Origin: Ostreococcus lucimarinus CCE9901
Taxonomy: Eukaryota > Chlorophyta > Mamiellophyceae > Mamiellales > Bathycoccaceae
Length of the DNA: 64,000 nucleotides
Assembly (NCBI RefSeq): GCF_000092065.1
Contig: NC_009365.1
Location: 529,543-593,542 of the forward strand
Direction of reading: 5' to 3'
Part shown: one piece after another, positions 9,048 to 18,972 of the stretch
How positions within the stretch are numbered: the first letter of the stretch is position 1
Layout: every line of letters starts with the position of its first letter
Position numbers and translations under genes: made by a program
The notes under the pieces: model-generated
The model's database searches: none
The model's input: the letters and a program-made list of their open reading frames with translations, nothing else
Told to the model about the DNA's origin: nothing

Positions 9048-10112
9048 ATGTCCGATTTCTCGGCGCGGTCGCCGCCGCACATCATGAAGCGCGGTTCCGA
9101 TGCCGACGACCCGCGCGCGCCCGCGCTCACCTCCGTATCGCGCGCGGTGAGCGGTGAAACCTTTCGTATACTCACTCGCGCGTCGACGTCCGCGATCGAC
9201 GTCTCCGCGCGCGACGCGAGCGGGAAAACCTTTGTCGGAAGATTGGATTTGCAACGCGCGCCGTTTGAACGTTTCGGTGAATTCGCGCGCGCAGCGCTCG
9301 GCGATCCGCGACGCGAACGCGTCGAACGCGCGTTCACGTTCACGTTCGAGCGCGCGGAGGAGAACGGGGACGAGTACGAGCTCGTGTGGCGGTTTAGGGA
9401 GGCGGAGGCGGAGGCGACGCTGGACGACGGTGCCGAGTTTGCGACGACGCGAGCGAAGACGGCGAACGACGGGAAGAATTACGGCGCCGTTCGCACGGGT
9501 GTGTGCGGTATGAGGCGCGTGGAGAGCGACGACGCGTTTTGTGATGGAGGATTCGCGTACGAGGCGTTGGGGGAGGCGTTGGAGATGGAGGCGCGACGAC
9601 GCTTCAACGCCGAGCGAGACGGGAAGAGGGCGATCGAGGCGCGCGAAAGGGCGAATGAGAACTGCGAAACGGCGCTGCGAGAGATGGATGCGTTGAAGGA
9701 GCGATTAGCGCAAAACTTTCTATCGCTTTTAAACGAGAAAAAGAAGGGCATGAGGAAAATGGCCGAAGAGTTGGAAGCCGCGAGGGCGGAGAACGACGAG
9801 TTGAAGGCTGACCTGGCGAGCGCGAGACTGGAACACTCGAAGCCCGACGTCGACGGTTTCGTGGCGGTCAAAGGCGAGCGAAGCGTCGATGCAGACGTCG
9901 ACGAGGACCGCGACGAGAGCGAGGACGAATACAACACGGATGATGAAACGGAACGAACGCGAAGGCGCGGTCGCAAACGCGACGCGTCGCAACCGTCGCA
10001 GCGAAAATCGCAGCCATCGCAGTCGCAACCGTCGCAAAAACGCGCCCGAAATGCGACGGCGAAAAAGAAATCCTTTTTAGCCGACACCTTAGCCCTGCTC
10101 GACGCCGATTAA
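9048..10112 (+). CDS. XRCC4-like non-homologous end-joining factor (candidate)
   Basis: 354 residues from the ATG at 9048 (a second in-frame ATG is at 9084). The N-terminal third could form the XRCC4 head (alternating strands with YELVWRFRE). A long coiled coil follows, whose end NFLSLLNEKKKGMRKM closely resembles the conserved XRCC4 segment that leads into the ligase IV-binding region. The acidic tail ends with a basic, Ser-Gln-rich block (repeated SQPSQ units) and KKKSFLADTLALLDAD, reminiscent of the acidic C-terminus of XRCC4. SQ motifs are PIKK (ATM/DNA-PK/ATR) phosphorylation sites. Identity rests on one short motif plus architecture, so XLF or another coiled-coil protein is possible. 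Confidence 0.55.
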   Translation: MSDFSARSPPHIMKRGSDADDPRAPALTSVSRAVSGETFRILTRASTSAIDVSARDASGKTFVGRLDLQRAPFERFGEFARAALGDPRRERVERAFTFTFERAEENGDEYELVWRFREAEAEATLDDGAEFATTRAKTANDGKNYGAVRTGVCGMRRVESDDAFCDGGFAYEALGEALEMEARRRFNAERDGKRAIEARERANENCETALREMDALKERLAQNFLSLLNEKKKGMRKMAEELEAARAENDELKADLASARLEHSKPDVDGFVAVKGERSVDADVDEDRDESEDEYNTDDETERTRRRGRKRDASQPSQRKSQPSQSQPSQKRARNATAKKKSFLADTLALLDAD

Positions 10113-10155
10113 CGACGACGACGTCGATCGAAACAAACATTTAGTATTCATTCGA

Positions 10156-10626
10156 TTACAACAAACCGTGCTCCGCCATGTACTTGGCCGCCGTGCCGTT
10201 ATCGTCCTCCACCAACTGCCCGTTCTTCCAGCACCCCGTCGCCTCACCGATCTTCTTATGCTTCGCGTACTCCGCCTCGACCTCGGCCTTCGTCCCTTTC
10301 CACCCTTTCGGATACCTCGACAGCGACTGCGTCCCCATCAACCGCGCCGCCTTCACCCTCAGGTTCAGCGTGTCCCAATCCGGCAGCAAATTCTCCCTGA
10401 TCGTCCCCCACTCCTGTATCCCGTACGTCTCGATCCCCTCGTACAGTTTCGCGCGCTCCTCGTCCCCCCACTTCTTCGCGCGCGTCTCGAACACCACGCG
10501 CTTCGGTTTAAAAAATTGTTGGTCTATCGATCCATCGTCGTTCAGCGCGTCCCGTCGCGTGACGCACAGCCGCATCGCGTTCGCCCACGCGACGCGATCG
10601 TTCGCTTCGTCGCTCACCGCCGTCAT
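10156..10626 (-). CDS. SANT/Myb-like protein
   Basis: A 156-residue protein with a single Myb/SANT-like segment, KKWGDEERAKLYEGIETYGI followed by QEWGTIRENLLPDW, which has the spaced tryptophans of such domains but a divergent third helix. It continues with a conserved-looking Lys/Trp-rich stretch (SRYPKGWKGTKAEVEAEYAK). No other domain is visible. It may bind DNA or histone tails, but I do not recognise a named family. The start is the ATG at 10626. It shares a 281-bp divergent spacer with the small basic gene on the + strand. Confidence 0.65.
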   Translation of the reverse strand: MTAVSDEANDRVAWANAMRLCVTRRDALNDDGSIDQQFFKPKRVVFETRAKKWGDEERAKLYEGIETYGIQEWGTIRENLLPDWDTLNLRVKAARLMGTQSLSRYPKGWKGTKAEVEAEYAKHKKIGEATGCWKNGQLVEDDNGTAAKYMAEHGLL

Positions 10627-10907
10627 CGCGAGTCCGTCGCGTCCGTCGTTCGCCGTCGTCGCGCGCGCGCGTGTGCGGATTTCAAATCACATCGCGTCGA
10701 CGCGGCGACCGACCGACCGCACGCTCGCACTGTTTGCGCATACGCGCGTCGCGCGCAGACCTCGCCGCGCGCGTCGACGCGACCGCGCGACGCGACCGAA
10801 CGACGCGAGCGAACGAGCGACCGCGCGACCGCGCGAACGAGCGAACGACGCGAGCGAACGACGCGAGCGAACGACGCGACGAAACGACGCGACGAAACGA
10901 CGCCGCC

Positions 10908-11333
10908 ATGAGCAAAAAGAATAACCGAACGACGGCGGCGAATCGCGTCGAACACGCGAAGCGCGTCGAGCGCGAGGCGCTGGTGAAGAAAGAGGCGCGA
11001 CGGGTGCGAAAGATGGCGGCGATGGCGCTGGCGTCGGACGCGATGGCGGTGGACGGCGCGGGAGGGAAGGGAGGGACGGCGGGGAGGGCGAGGCTGGAGG
11101 CGAAAAACGTGCGCAAGGCGCAGAGCCTGCGCCTCGCGGGAGGGGTGCGAAAGGTGCGAGCGGGGAAGAACACGCACAAGGTGGTTCGAGGCGTGCCGGT
11201 CGGGAAGGCGAAATTGCGAAAGAATGCGGTGGTGATGGGGATTAAGATTGTGGACGCGGCGACGAAGCAGGCGGCGCTCGACGCCATAGCGGAGGCGCGC
11301 GGCGACGGCGGCGCGACGGCGATGCGAAGGTGA
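10908..11333 (+). CDS. Small Lys/Arg-rich protein of unknown function
   Basis: A 141-residue, strongly basic protein starting MSKKNNRTTAANRVEHAKRV. The first half is a likely charged helix; the second half contains VRAGKNTHKVVRGVPVGKAK and ends with a short amphipathic region (GIKIVDAATKQAALDAIAEA). Composition suggests a nuclear or nucleolar RNA- or chromatin-associated protein, which is an inference from charge only. The ATG is in good context (GCCGCCATGAG) and codon use fits the neighbours. I do not recognise a family. Confidence 0.6.
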   Translation: MSKKNNRTTAANRVEHAKRVEREALVKKEARRVRKMAAMALASDAMAVDGAGGKGGTAGRARLEAKNVRKAQSLRLAGGVRKVRAGKNTHKVVRGVPVGKAKLRKNAVVMGIKIVDAATKQAALDAIAEARGDGGATAMRR

Positions 11334-11435
11334 CCTGGCGTCGCGTCGTTTTTGATTCTAAGATTTGAGTGTACTATTGAGAGCTACCGCTACTGTCTAT
11401 CGCTACGATTGCGCGCGCGGCGCGCGAGCGACGCG

Positions 11436-12116
11436 TCACGCGTCTCTGTCGCACCGCAAGACGAACAACGCCTCCTCGTCCGCGTTACACGAGCTCACGA
11501 GCGAACATCGCAGACCGTCGCGACGCATGATCTCCATCACCTCCTCGGGCTCGTTCTGCGCTAATAAAATGCACAAAAACATCCCTCTCGGCGCCAACGC
11601 GCTTCGCACGCTCGGCAACAGTCGGTCGAGCACCTCGCGCCCTCGCGCGCCGCCCGCCCACGAGGCCTCGATGCCGCGCCCGCCCACTTCTTCGCTCGGC
11701 GTGACGACGTATGGTGGATTGAATACGAGCACATCGCACCCACCGGCGTCGGCGAGCGCGTCGGCGTGCGGTTCGAGCAAGTCGCCGAGCGCCGTCGCGC
11801 ACTCCGTCCCGCTCACCCCGTGCGCCTCGCACGTCGCTCGACACGCCGCGACGGCGTCGGGATTGATGTCAGACGCGCGCGTGCGCGTGACGTCGCCGCA
11901 TCCGTGCGCGCGCGCGAGCAGGGCGTTGGAACACGCGATGTAACCGCTTCCAGTACCGAGCTCTATGCAGAGTTTGGGACGCGAGCGCGCGAGCTCGTCG
12001 TCCCAGAGCGCGGCGAGGGCGTCGACGAGGAGGAAGGAGTCTTCCGCGGGAGGGTACACGCTTTCGTGCGTCGCGATCTTCGCCATGGAGGCGAGATTCG
12101 ACGGTGACGGCGCCAT
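11436..12116 (-). CDS. eRF1 glutamine methyltransferase (MTQ2 / HemK2 / N6AMT1)
   Basis: A 226-residue class I SAM-dependent methyltransferase. Features are the family start HESVYPPAEDSFLLVDAL, SAM-binding motif I CIELGTGSGYIA, the acidic SAM ribose-binding SDINPDAV, and the catalytic NPPY (VLVFNPPYVVTP). The short length and the YPPAEDSFLL motif separate it from bacterial PrmC. In yeast and humans this enzyme, with a small zinc-finger partner (Trm112), methylates the Gln of the GGQ motif of release factor eRF1. The partner is not in this window. A second in-frame Met at residue 11 (MAKIATHESVYPPAEDS) may be the true start. Confidence 0.9.
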   Translation of the reverse strand: MAPSPSNLASMAKIATHESVYPPAEDSFLLVDALAALWDDELARSRPKLCIELGTGSGYIACSNALLARAHGCGDVTRTRASDINPDAVAACRATCEAHGVSGTECATALGDLLEPHADALADAGGCDVLVFNPPYVVTPSEEVGGRGIEASWAGGARGREVLDRLLPSVRSALAPRGMFLCILLAQNEPEEVMEIMRRDGLRCSLVSSCNADEEALFVLRCDRDA

Positions 12117-12209
12117 GGCCGAGGCGGCGTGTGAAGAAGGACTTTGCGGTGTCGTTTTTGTTCTCTCGCTTTGGCGAATGCTGGCGGTGGCTGCATTCCT
12201 AACGCTACA

Positions 12210-14390
12210 CTAACTATGGGTGGTGTGAACGCCGTCGCCGTCGACGAAGCGCTCGCCGCGGGCGAACGCGGTGAGCTTCGCGCGAAGGGTTTCGCTCCGC
12301 CGCTTGCGGTGCTCGACGTTTTCGACCAAGGACATCTTGGCGGAAAAGACGTTCGATTTCATGTCGATGAGTCTCGCCGCGAGACGGCGGCGCTCGGCGT
12401 CGACGGTGGCGACGTATTTGGTGGCTTCGTCTTTTGCGTCGGCGATGAGATCGGCGGCGGGTGTGTGGGCGTCGATCTCGTCCTCGAGACGGCGCGTCGC
12501 GAAGTCGCGCTTTTCGTCGAGCGCGGCGTAGAGCGCCTCGGATTTCAAACGCAATTTCGCCGTGGTTTCGTCGAAGCGACGCATTTCGTCGATTATTCGC
12601 GCACCAACGAGGTTGCGGGAGACGATCATGTCGTTGTAATCCTCGTCACGGTCAAGGGAGTGCTTTTCTCGAAGCGCAAACGCGGACGCGCATCGTTCGC
12701 GTTCTGCTTGACGCTCAAACGCCGCTGTGGTTTCTTCCACATCTTTCGCCGCGTGAGATGCGGTTGAACATAGCTCGGCGCGCGCATTGAGTTTGCACGA
12801 CACCTTATGACACATTGTTTCGAAACTTGCGAAATCGGCGAGCATCGCTTCGCGGTTGCGTTGCATGCGTTTCAACAACTCAACAGCGTCGACTTGATCA
12901 TCGCTCGGCGCGCTCACGAATTCGGAGACACCATCTGTGCCGAACGCCACGTGTGCGACGTGTTCGGGGAAACATTCTATGGCGTGCTGTCTATAGTGCT
13001 CTTTTGGAACCTTCACATCGCATCCAAACCGCGCGTGCTCGCACACAGACTCAATCATCGGGCACGTCGTCTTTTCATGTGATTCGCGTTGCTCAGCGGG
13101 CATGATGCGCCGGCACAGTGGGCATTGAAACTCCCTAGCTTTGCATCGTAGCTTGTGATCGCCCATTCTTCGTAAGCTCACTTCGCGAGTGCAGTATTCA
13201 CACGGTCGTTGTTGGTACTGACACGACGCTCTGTGCTGAGCGATGCGTTCGCGCGGCACCGTCTCTTTGCAAGTCTCTCGCGTTTCCGAATCTTCGAGTC
13301 GACACACGACGGGGTGCAACAAACATTCTGTTGCCACGTGCGCGTCGACGCCGTCGCGAGCGCCGCGCCACTTACACCGTCTATACGGACAGTGCACTTC
13401 AATTTGACCACAAATCATCACGTGTGCGCGCATCTTACGCACTTGTACCGATCGATCGCAGTCGGCGCACTTTTGAATCCTGTATTCGCACGTCGCTCGG
13501 TGCGAATCCATCGTGCGTCGCGGCACCACCGCGTGGCATTTCTCTGCCTTGTTCGTGCTCTCTGCCGGCAACGAGCACCTCATAAGCGTGTACTCGCACG
13601 TTTCCTCGTGCGCGCGCACTTTGCCCAGCGTGGAAACCGCTCGGCAGCCGTCCAAGGCGACTTTCCACACTAAATTGTCCCCACCCGCGTGCGGCGTCGC
13701 CACGTTGCAGCACATAACCGGTAACGCATCTAAGCGCATCTGCGTCTGTACGTCCAACCCAAAAAGCTTCGCGCGCGCATCTCCCTCATTTTCGCGTCCA
13801 CAAGGCGCGCAAAACAACCGCCCCTGCGCGTTCACCAACGGCTCCGCGGCAAAGTCTCTACACGTGTGACATCGCAACTCATCCGGCGGCGGCGTCAACA
13901 CCATCGTCCCCGCGCGTCGCCACCGCGTGAGCGACTCCGAAAGATGAAACCAATTATGTATCATTAGTTCCGACGTCGCCATCGTTCCCTCGGGCACGAT
14001 ACCTTCCTCTTCCGCTCGTTTCGCCTCCGCCGCGCACGCCTCCGCCGCGCTCTTCGGCGTCGTCACCGCCGTCAGCGGCCACCACTTTCCCCTCTCCTCC
14101 TCGCTCGCGTCGCTCTCCGTGTCGCTCTGATCGCGTCCATCGTGCGCCACCTCTTCGCACCGCGCGGCGTACAGTCTTTCGACGTCTTCCGCTAATAACG
14201 CGCCCTTGGCGTTGGCGATGGATTCAACAAACTTTTGCGTCGTCAGATGTTTATCGCGCCGTCGCGCGCGGGCCTCGTCCTCGCTCGAATCGCTCGATCG
14301 CGCGTCGTCGCGCGTGCGCACGGGTGCGTCTTCCACGGCGGGCGCGAGCGCGCGCGCGCCGCGGACGGCGTCGCGGCGGGGGCGGGACAT
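12210..14390 (-). CDS. TRAF-type zinc-finger protein with coiled coil
   Basis: 726 residues from the ATG at 14390. After an acidic, disordered N-terminus there is a degenerate RING-like start (CHTCRDFAAEPLVNAQGRLF then CAPCG), followed by a series of TRAF-type C-x-C-x-H-x-C zinc fingers. Examples are CADCDRSVQVRKMRAHVMIC, CPYRRCKWRGARDGVDAH, CEYCTREVSLRRMGDH and CPLCRRIMPAEQRESH. The C-terminal third is helical with charged repeats and no MATH domain. Such proteins often act as adaptors or ubiquitin ligases, but the RING is incomplete so catalytic activity is uncertain. It lies in tandem with the rRNA methyltransferase gene upstream. Confidence 0.8.
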   Translation of the reverse strand: MSRPRRDAVRGARALAPAVEDAPVRTRDDARSSDSSEDEARARRRDKHLTTQKFVESIANAKGALLAEDVERLYAARCEEVAHDGRDQSDTESDASEEERGKWWPLTAVTTPKSAAEACAAEAKRAEEEGIVPEGTMATSELMIHNWFHLSESLTRWRRAGTMVLTPPPDELRCHTCRDFAAEPLVNAQGRLFCAPCGRENEGDARAKLFGLDVQTQMRLDALPVMCCNVATPHAGGDNLVWKVALDGCRAVSTLGKVRAHEETCEYTLMRCSLPAESTNKAEKCHAVVPRRTMDSHRATCEYRIQKCADCDRSVQVRKMRAHVMICGQIEVHCPYRRCKWRGARDGVDAHVATECLLHPVVCRLEDSETRETCKETVPRERIAQHRASCQYQQRPCEYCTREVSLRRMGDHKLRCKAREFQCPLCRRIMPAEQRESHEKTTCPMIESVCEHARFGCDVKVPKEHYRQHAIECFPEHVAHVAFGTDGVSEFVSAPSDDQVDAVELLKRMQRNREAMLADFASFETMCHKVSCKLNARAELCSTASHAAKDVEETTAAFERQAERERCASAFALREKHSLDRDEDYNDMIVSRNLVGARIIDEMRRFDETTAKLRLKSEALYAALDEKRDFATRRLEDEIDAHTPAADLIADAKDEATKYVATVDAERRRLAARLIDMKSNVFSAKMSLVENVEHRKRRSETLRAKLTAFARGERFVDGDGVHTTHS

Positions 14391-14520
14391 CGCGGCGACG
14401 TCCCGGCCCGCGGCTCGCAGTGGCGCGTCGCGGCGCGGCGTCGCGGTTCTCTGATGGCGTTCGGGCCACTGATCGATACACATGATACATACAATCACAA
14501 AATGACGAACGAAGGCGCGC

Positions 14521-15360
14521 CTAATACCCGCACAAATGCTCGTCCTTGAGGATGATGCCGAAGTGCGAGGGATCGCCGCCGGCGTCCTTGGCGCGCTCGG
14601 ATTTCGCGAAGGCTTCGCGCGCGTCTCGCTTGACTAAGTCTTTCCCGATCAACGTCTCGGTCGGTTTGCCGAGCTTTTCGCAACAATAAAAGACAATTTT
14701 GGGCGTGCGCTTTTGCTCGACGACGCGCAAACCGCACGCGCGAAGCAAACGGCTCATCTTCTCTTGCGACATGCGCGTGGACGCCGTGACGCAACGCAAC
14801 GGAAGCATCATAAAGAATAATCCTTTCGGACGTAAAAACGTCGCCGTGCGCGCGATCATCTCCCCCCTGAGCTCCGCCGTGGGCACACAATTCACCACCA
14901 TGCTCGAGTGTATCACGTCGTACGATTCAGCCTCCACGGGCATGTCAAAAAAATCCAACTGTTCAATCTTCGGATGCCGCGACTTGACGTCGATGGCGCG
15001 CACGTCTAAAAATTTCGCGCTCATCAAATCCGTATTGATCGCCCCAACCTCCAAAGTCTTAAGCGCGCGCTCTCCGCGCTTCGGTCGTCGATTCTTTTTC
15101 GTCAGCACGCTAAACGTCCACTTCGCCGTTCGATGTCTCCGCGTCGTCAGCGCGCTCGCCTCTTGATACGCGTCCCGTCCCCCGATCGCTTCCAGCGTCG
15201 CCTTCGCCCTCGCCTTCGCCTCTTTCGACGCCTTCGCGTCGTCCAACACTCGCGTGACGCCGTGAAACTCCGTCGTCACCGCTCGCGCGCGCTTCATCGA
15301 CTTCATCGACGCGAACAGCGGTTTCGTCGCCTTGCGCTTTTTCCCGCGCGGCGTCCCCAT
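14521..15360 (-). CDS. 25S rRNA adenine-N1 methyltransferase, BMT2 type
   Basis: 279 residues from the ATG at 15360. The Lys/Arg-rich start (MGTPRGKKRKATKP) fits nucleolar targeting. The BMT2 hallmark GGRDAYQEASALT lies near residue 75, followed by LEVGAINTDLMSAK in place of a canonical SAM motif I, DVRAIDVKSRHPKIEQLDFF and DVIHSSMVVNCVP. BMT2 methylates a specific adenine (m1A2142 in yeast 25S rRNA). The fold and the YQxAS motif make the family fairly secure; the exact nucleotide is inferred. Long in-frame sequence upstream of the ATG is GC-rich read-through and is unlikely to be coding. Confidence 0.85.
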   Translation of the reverse strand: MGTPRGKKRKATKPLFASMKSMKRARAVTTEFHGVTRVLDDAKASKEAKARAKATLEAIGGRDAYQEASALTTRRHRTAKWTFSVLTKKNRRPKRGERALKTLEVGAINTDLMSAKFLDVRAIDVKSRHPKIEQLDFFDMPVEAESYDVIHSSMVVNCVPTAELRGEMIARTATFLRPKGLFFMMLPLRCVTASTRMSQEKMSRLLRACGLRVVEQKRTPKIVFYCCEKLGKPTETLIGKDLVKRDAREAFAKSERAKDAGGDPSHFGIILKDEHLCGY

Positions 15361-15707
15361 CGGTCGTCCCGCGTCGTCCCGCGTCGTCGTCCCGCGTCGT
15401 CGTCGCGCGCGCGCGATCGTTCGTTCGTTCGCGCGTCGCGTCGCGCCGCCGCCGTCGCGACGCGTCGCGCCGCGCCGCCGCCGTCGCGCGTCGCGTCGCG
15501 AAATCACACCGCGCGCGACGCCGTCGCCATCGGCCGCGCGCGGTCGACGACCCGCGCGCACTTCGCGACGCGACCGATCGATCGGTCGCCATGGGGAGTG
15601 CGTCGCGCGCGCCGATCGCGACGACGGAATCGCGACGCGATGACGCGCCGACCGCGACGCGCGTTCGATCGATGGATCGATGGATGGCTCGATGGATGGA
15701 TGGATGA
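15361..15707. other. Divergent spacer between BMT2 and annexin genes, with a GATG simple repeat
   Basis: This spacer holds both promoters. It is dense in CGTCGC tracts and contains a degenerate GATG/GATC tetranucleotide run at about 15667-15719. No RNA gene is visible. Just to its right are an ATG at 15708, a GTGCGC donor at 15724, a GATGACTGACG branch motif near 15761-15771 and an acceptor TAG ending at 15798, which could form a small first annexin exon. Confidence 0.6.
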
Positions 15708-15824
15708 ATGGATGGATCGCGAAGTGCGCTCGAAATGCGCTCGAAAGCGCGCGATGACGCGATGACTGACGAAGCGACGCGCGACGCGCGATGAATAGTA
15801 TGCTCGAGCGCGCCGGAACCGACG

Positions 15825-17441
15825 ATGCGGGCGGACTTCGGACCGTGCCCGCAGGATAGAGACGGACGCGCGGCGTGGGAGTTGGCGAACGCAATCGCGT
15901 GCGAGAATACGCGAGAGATTCTGAAGCGGATCGTGCTGAACGTGCCGGTGTTTTCGAACCCGCGAGGGATGTTGAGGATGGATTACATTAAGCGCGTGAT
16001 CGTGGAAACGTACAACATGATGGGGTACGGGGATTTGAAGTCGGACGTGAAGGAGAAGACGCACGGGGACTTGGAAGATTTCATGATGTCGTTGTTGAGC
16101 GATAGATTGGATTTCGAGGCGCAGACGGTGATGCGAGCGATTAAGGGTTTCGGTACGGATGAAGCGACGCTGATCACCATTCTGTGCACGCTCGCGGAGG
16201 AGGATATCTTGCCGTTGCAAATGGCGTTTTCGTCGCGATACGAAAAGTCCATGGAACAAGCCGTGCTGTCGGAGACGAGCGGAAAGTTTAAGCGCGTGCT
16301 TTTGCTCGCCGGTTGCGATGGCGTGGGTGAATCATACGCGAAAGTCATTAATTCCGCCGTCGCTGGTCTCGGTACGGACACCAAGGCTATTATTCGCTTG
16401 ATGGTGACGGCGACGCCCGAGCAACTCGACGCGACGCGCGAGGCGTACTCTCGGATCTACAAGAAGGATCTCATCCGCGCCGTGGGAAGCGAGTGGAAGG
16501 TGAGGGGCGATTTCAAGCGAATAATCGAAGCCTTGGCGAAGCGTCACCCGGCGAACGTGAACGATGACGCCGATATCGATTACTCCGCCGACGTGCGAGC
16601 CATGCGCAACGCCGTCGAAGGCATGGGCACCGACGAAGCCGCCGTCATCGCCCTCTTGGCGAACAAGTCGCACAAGCAGATCGAGGCCTTCCGTGAAGCG
16701 TACAAGATCGAAACCGGGGAGTTGCTGCGCGAACGCATTCGCAACGAAACCACTGGTTTGTTTGAGAGCAAGCTGTTCCGCGAAACGCTCATGGGTTTGC
16801 TGACGCCGCGCGAGGAACAAATCGCCATCTACCTCGGCGAAGCGATGGCGGGCTGGGGCAACGACGATTGGGGTCTTATTTCTATGCTCGTTCATCGCAC
16901 GGAGGAAGAAAAGATGGCGATTCGCACCAAATACACCGAACACTTCGGTGGCGATCTCATCGCTGACATCCGCTCAAACTGCCGCGGCGACTACGAAGAC
17001 GCCCTCGTGGCGTGCATCTCTCCGAAGGCGCGCACGCTCGCCCGCGGTATCCGAAAGTGCATCTCTGGTTGGTTCTCGAGCACCAACAAGACCGGTCTCA
17101 TGGCGCTCATGACGCACAAGGACGACTTGATGCCCATCTTGCGCAAGGAGTTTGAAAAGGAATACAACGGCAAGACGCTGCAGGGCGTCATAAAAAAAGA
17201 GTGCGCGGGCGAGTTCGAAGCCGCTTTGGTCTCTCTCGCCTCGTACACCCCGCCCAAGGGCGCCAAGCCGTTAGGTCCGGACGACGAAGTTCCACCGCCA
17301 CCGGAATCCGCCGCGCCGCCGCAACCCGTCGGCTACGGCGCCGTCGCGCCGCCGCAAACCGTGTACGTCACGGCGCCACCCGCTGGCTACCCCCCCGGCG
17401 GGTACGCCCCGCAACCGCCCGCGCGTCAAGATTCGTGGTAA
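15825..17441 (+). CDS. Annexin with six repeats and a C-terminal proline-rich tail
   Basis: 538 residues from the ATG at 15825. Six consecutive annexin-like repeats are visible, not the usual four. The first is degenerate (NAIACENTREILKRI ... GDLEDFMMSLLS). Repeats 2-5 carry loops GFGTDEATL, GLGTDTKAI, GMGTDEAAV and GWGNDDWGL, and the sixth has CISGWFSSTNKTGLMAL ... GEFEAALVSLAS. Three GxGTD-type calcium loops are intact. A Pro/Gly/Tyr tail with YPPGGYAPQPPA resembles the flexible tail that annexins A7/A11 carry at the other end. Annexins bind acidic membranes with calcium. A spliced start is possible: exon 15708-15723 plus 15799 onward (phase matches) would add 14 residues, for 552 in total. 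Confidence 0.9.
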   Translation: MRADFGPCPQDRDGRAAWELANAIACENTREILKRIVLNVPVFSNPRGMLRMDYIKRVIVETYNMMGYGDLKSDVKEKTHGDLEDFMMSLLSDRLDFEAQTVMRAIKGFGTDEATLITILCTLAEEDILPLQMAFSSRYEKSMEQAVLSETSGKFKRVLLLAGCDGVGESYAKVINSAVAGLGTDTKAIIRLMVTATPEQLDATREAYSRIYKKDLIRAVGSEWKVRGDFKRIIEALAKRHPANVNDDADIDYSADVRAMRNAVEGMGTDEAAVIALLANKSHKQIEAFREAYKIETGELLRERIRNETTGLFESKLFRETLMGLLTPREEQIAIYLGEAMAGWGNDDWGLISMLVHRTEEEKMAIRTKYTEHFGGDLIADIRSNCRGDYEDALVACISPKARTLARGIRKCISGWFSSTNKTGLMALMTHKDDLMPILRKEFEKEYNGKTLQGVIKKECAGEFEAALVSLASYTPPKGAKPLGPDDEVPPPPESAAPPQPVGYGAVAPPQTVYVTAPPAGYPPGGYAPQPPARQDSW

Positions 17442-17561
17442 TCGCGCCGCGTTCCGTCGCGTCGGCGCCGTCTTTCATAAAAACTCTTCATCCGTCATCC
17501 AACCACCGTCCGCGCGTGCGTCTCGTCACTCATCGCCTCGCGCGATCGCGGCGCTCGACCG

Positions 17562-18932
17562 ATGCCGCCTCAGACGCGCCGCGCGCGCGCGACCGTCGCG
17601 GTGCGTCGCGCGCGTCGTCTCGCGCGACGCGGCGACGTCGAGATTCGACCGCGCGAATTCCCGCGCGACGCCCGAATCTGACGTCGCGACGCGCGCGCGA
17701 CGCGAAGACTGACGCGAACGCGCGCGCGAACGCTCGAATAGGCGACGATGGTGAGCGCGATGGCGATGCTCGCCGCGCCGGCGCGCGGGAGCGAGTTACA
17801 TCGCGTGCGGATGACGAAGAGAGAGGCGCCGGAGGACGGCGGCGCGGCGTGGCGCGCGCGCGCGGAGGCGAGCGTGGAGCGATTGCGGAAGAGGTACGAC
17901 GCGAAAGAAGGGACGATGGACGCGAGCGATGAAGAACGGTCGGCGCCGAAGCGCGGGGGCGTGGATGTACACAATTACATGGATGCGCAGTATTACGGGG
18001 AGATTGAAATCGGCAACCCGCGACAAAAGTTCCAAGTCGTCTTCGACACCGGAAGCTCGAACCTCTGGGTGCCGAGCTCGAAGTGTGGATTTCTGCAGAT
18101 TCCGTGCGACTTGCACGCAAAGTTCGATTCGCGAGCGTCGGAGACGTACGAGGCGGATGGGACGCCGTTTGCGATTCAGTACGGAAGCGGCTCGTTGAGC
18201 GGATTTTTGTCCAAGGACGAAGTCAAAGTCGGCGACTTGGTCGTCCAGGGGCAGTACTTCGCCGAAGCGACGAAAGAGCCGGGGATCGCGTTCTTGTTTT
18301 CGAAGTTCGACGGTATACTCGGTCTCGGGTTCGACAACATCGCCGTGGACAAGGTGAAGCCGGTGTTCTACAACATGATGGAGCAAGGCTTGGTTGAAAA
18401 TAAAATGTTTAGCTTTTGGCTGAACCGCACGTCGACGAAGGATGGGATGCCGAGCGAGGTCGGTGGCGAGCTCATTTTTGGCGGGTCTGATCCCGACCAC
18501 TTCATCGGCGAGCACACGTACGCCCCCGTCACGCGTGAAGGGTACTGGCAAATCAAAATGGACGACTTCAAAGTCGACGGGCGTTCGTTGGGCGCGTGCG
18601 ACGGCGACGACGGTTGCCAAGTCATCGCCGATACGGGGACGTCCTTGCTCGCCGGTCCGACGGAGATCGTAAACAAGATTAACGACTACATCGGCGCACA
18701 CTCTATGATCGGCGAGGAGTGCCGATTATTGATCGATCAGTACGCCGAACAGTTTGTAGAAGACCTCGAGAACTACTCGAGCGAGCAAATTTGCGCCTCC
18801 ATCGGCGCGTGCGACGCCGACGGAGTGGAAGCGATGGAAGCCGATGACGACGATGATGTTACTTCGCATCTCGCCATCGCTCGAAAGTTGTTGCATCGCC
18901 ACGGCGATCACGATGGACACGACCACGATGGA

Positions 18933-18972
<40 letters not shown>

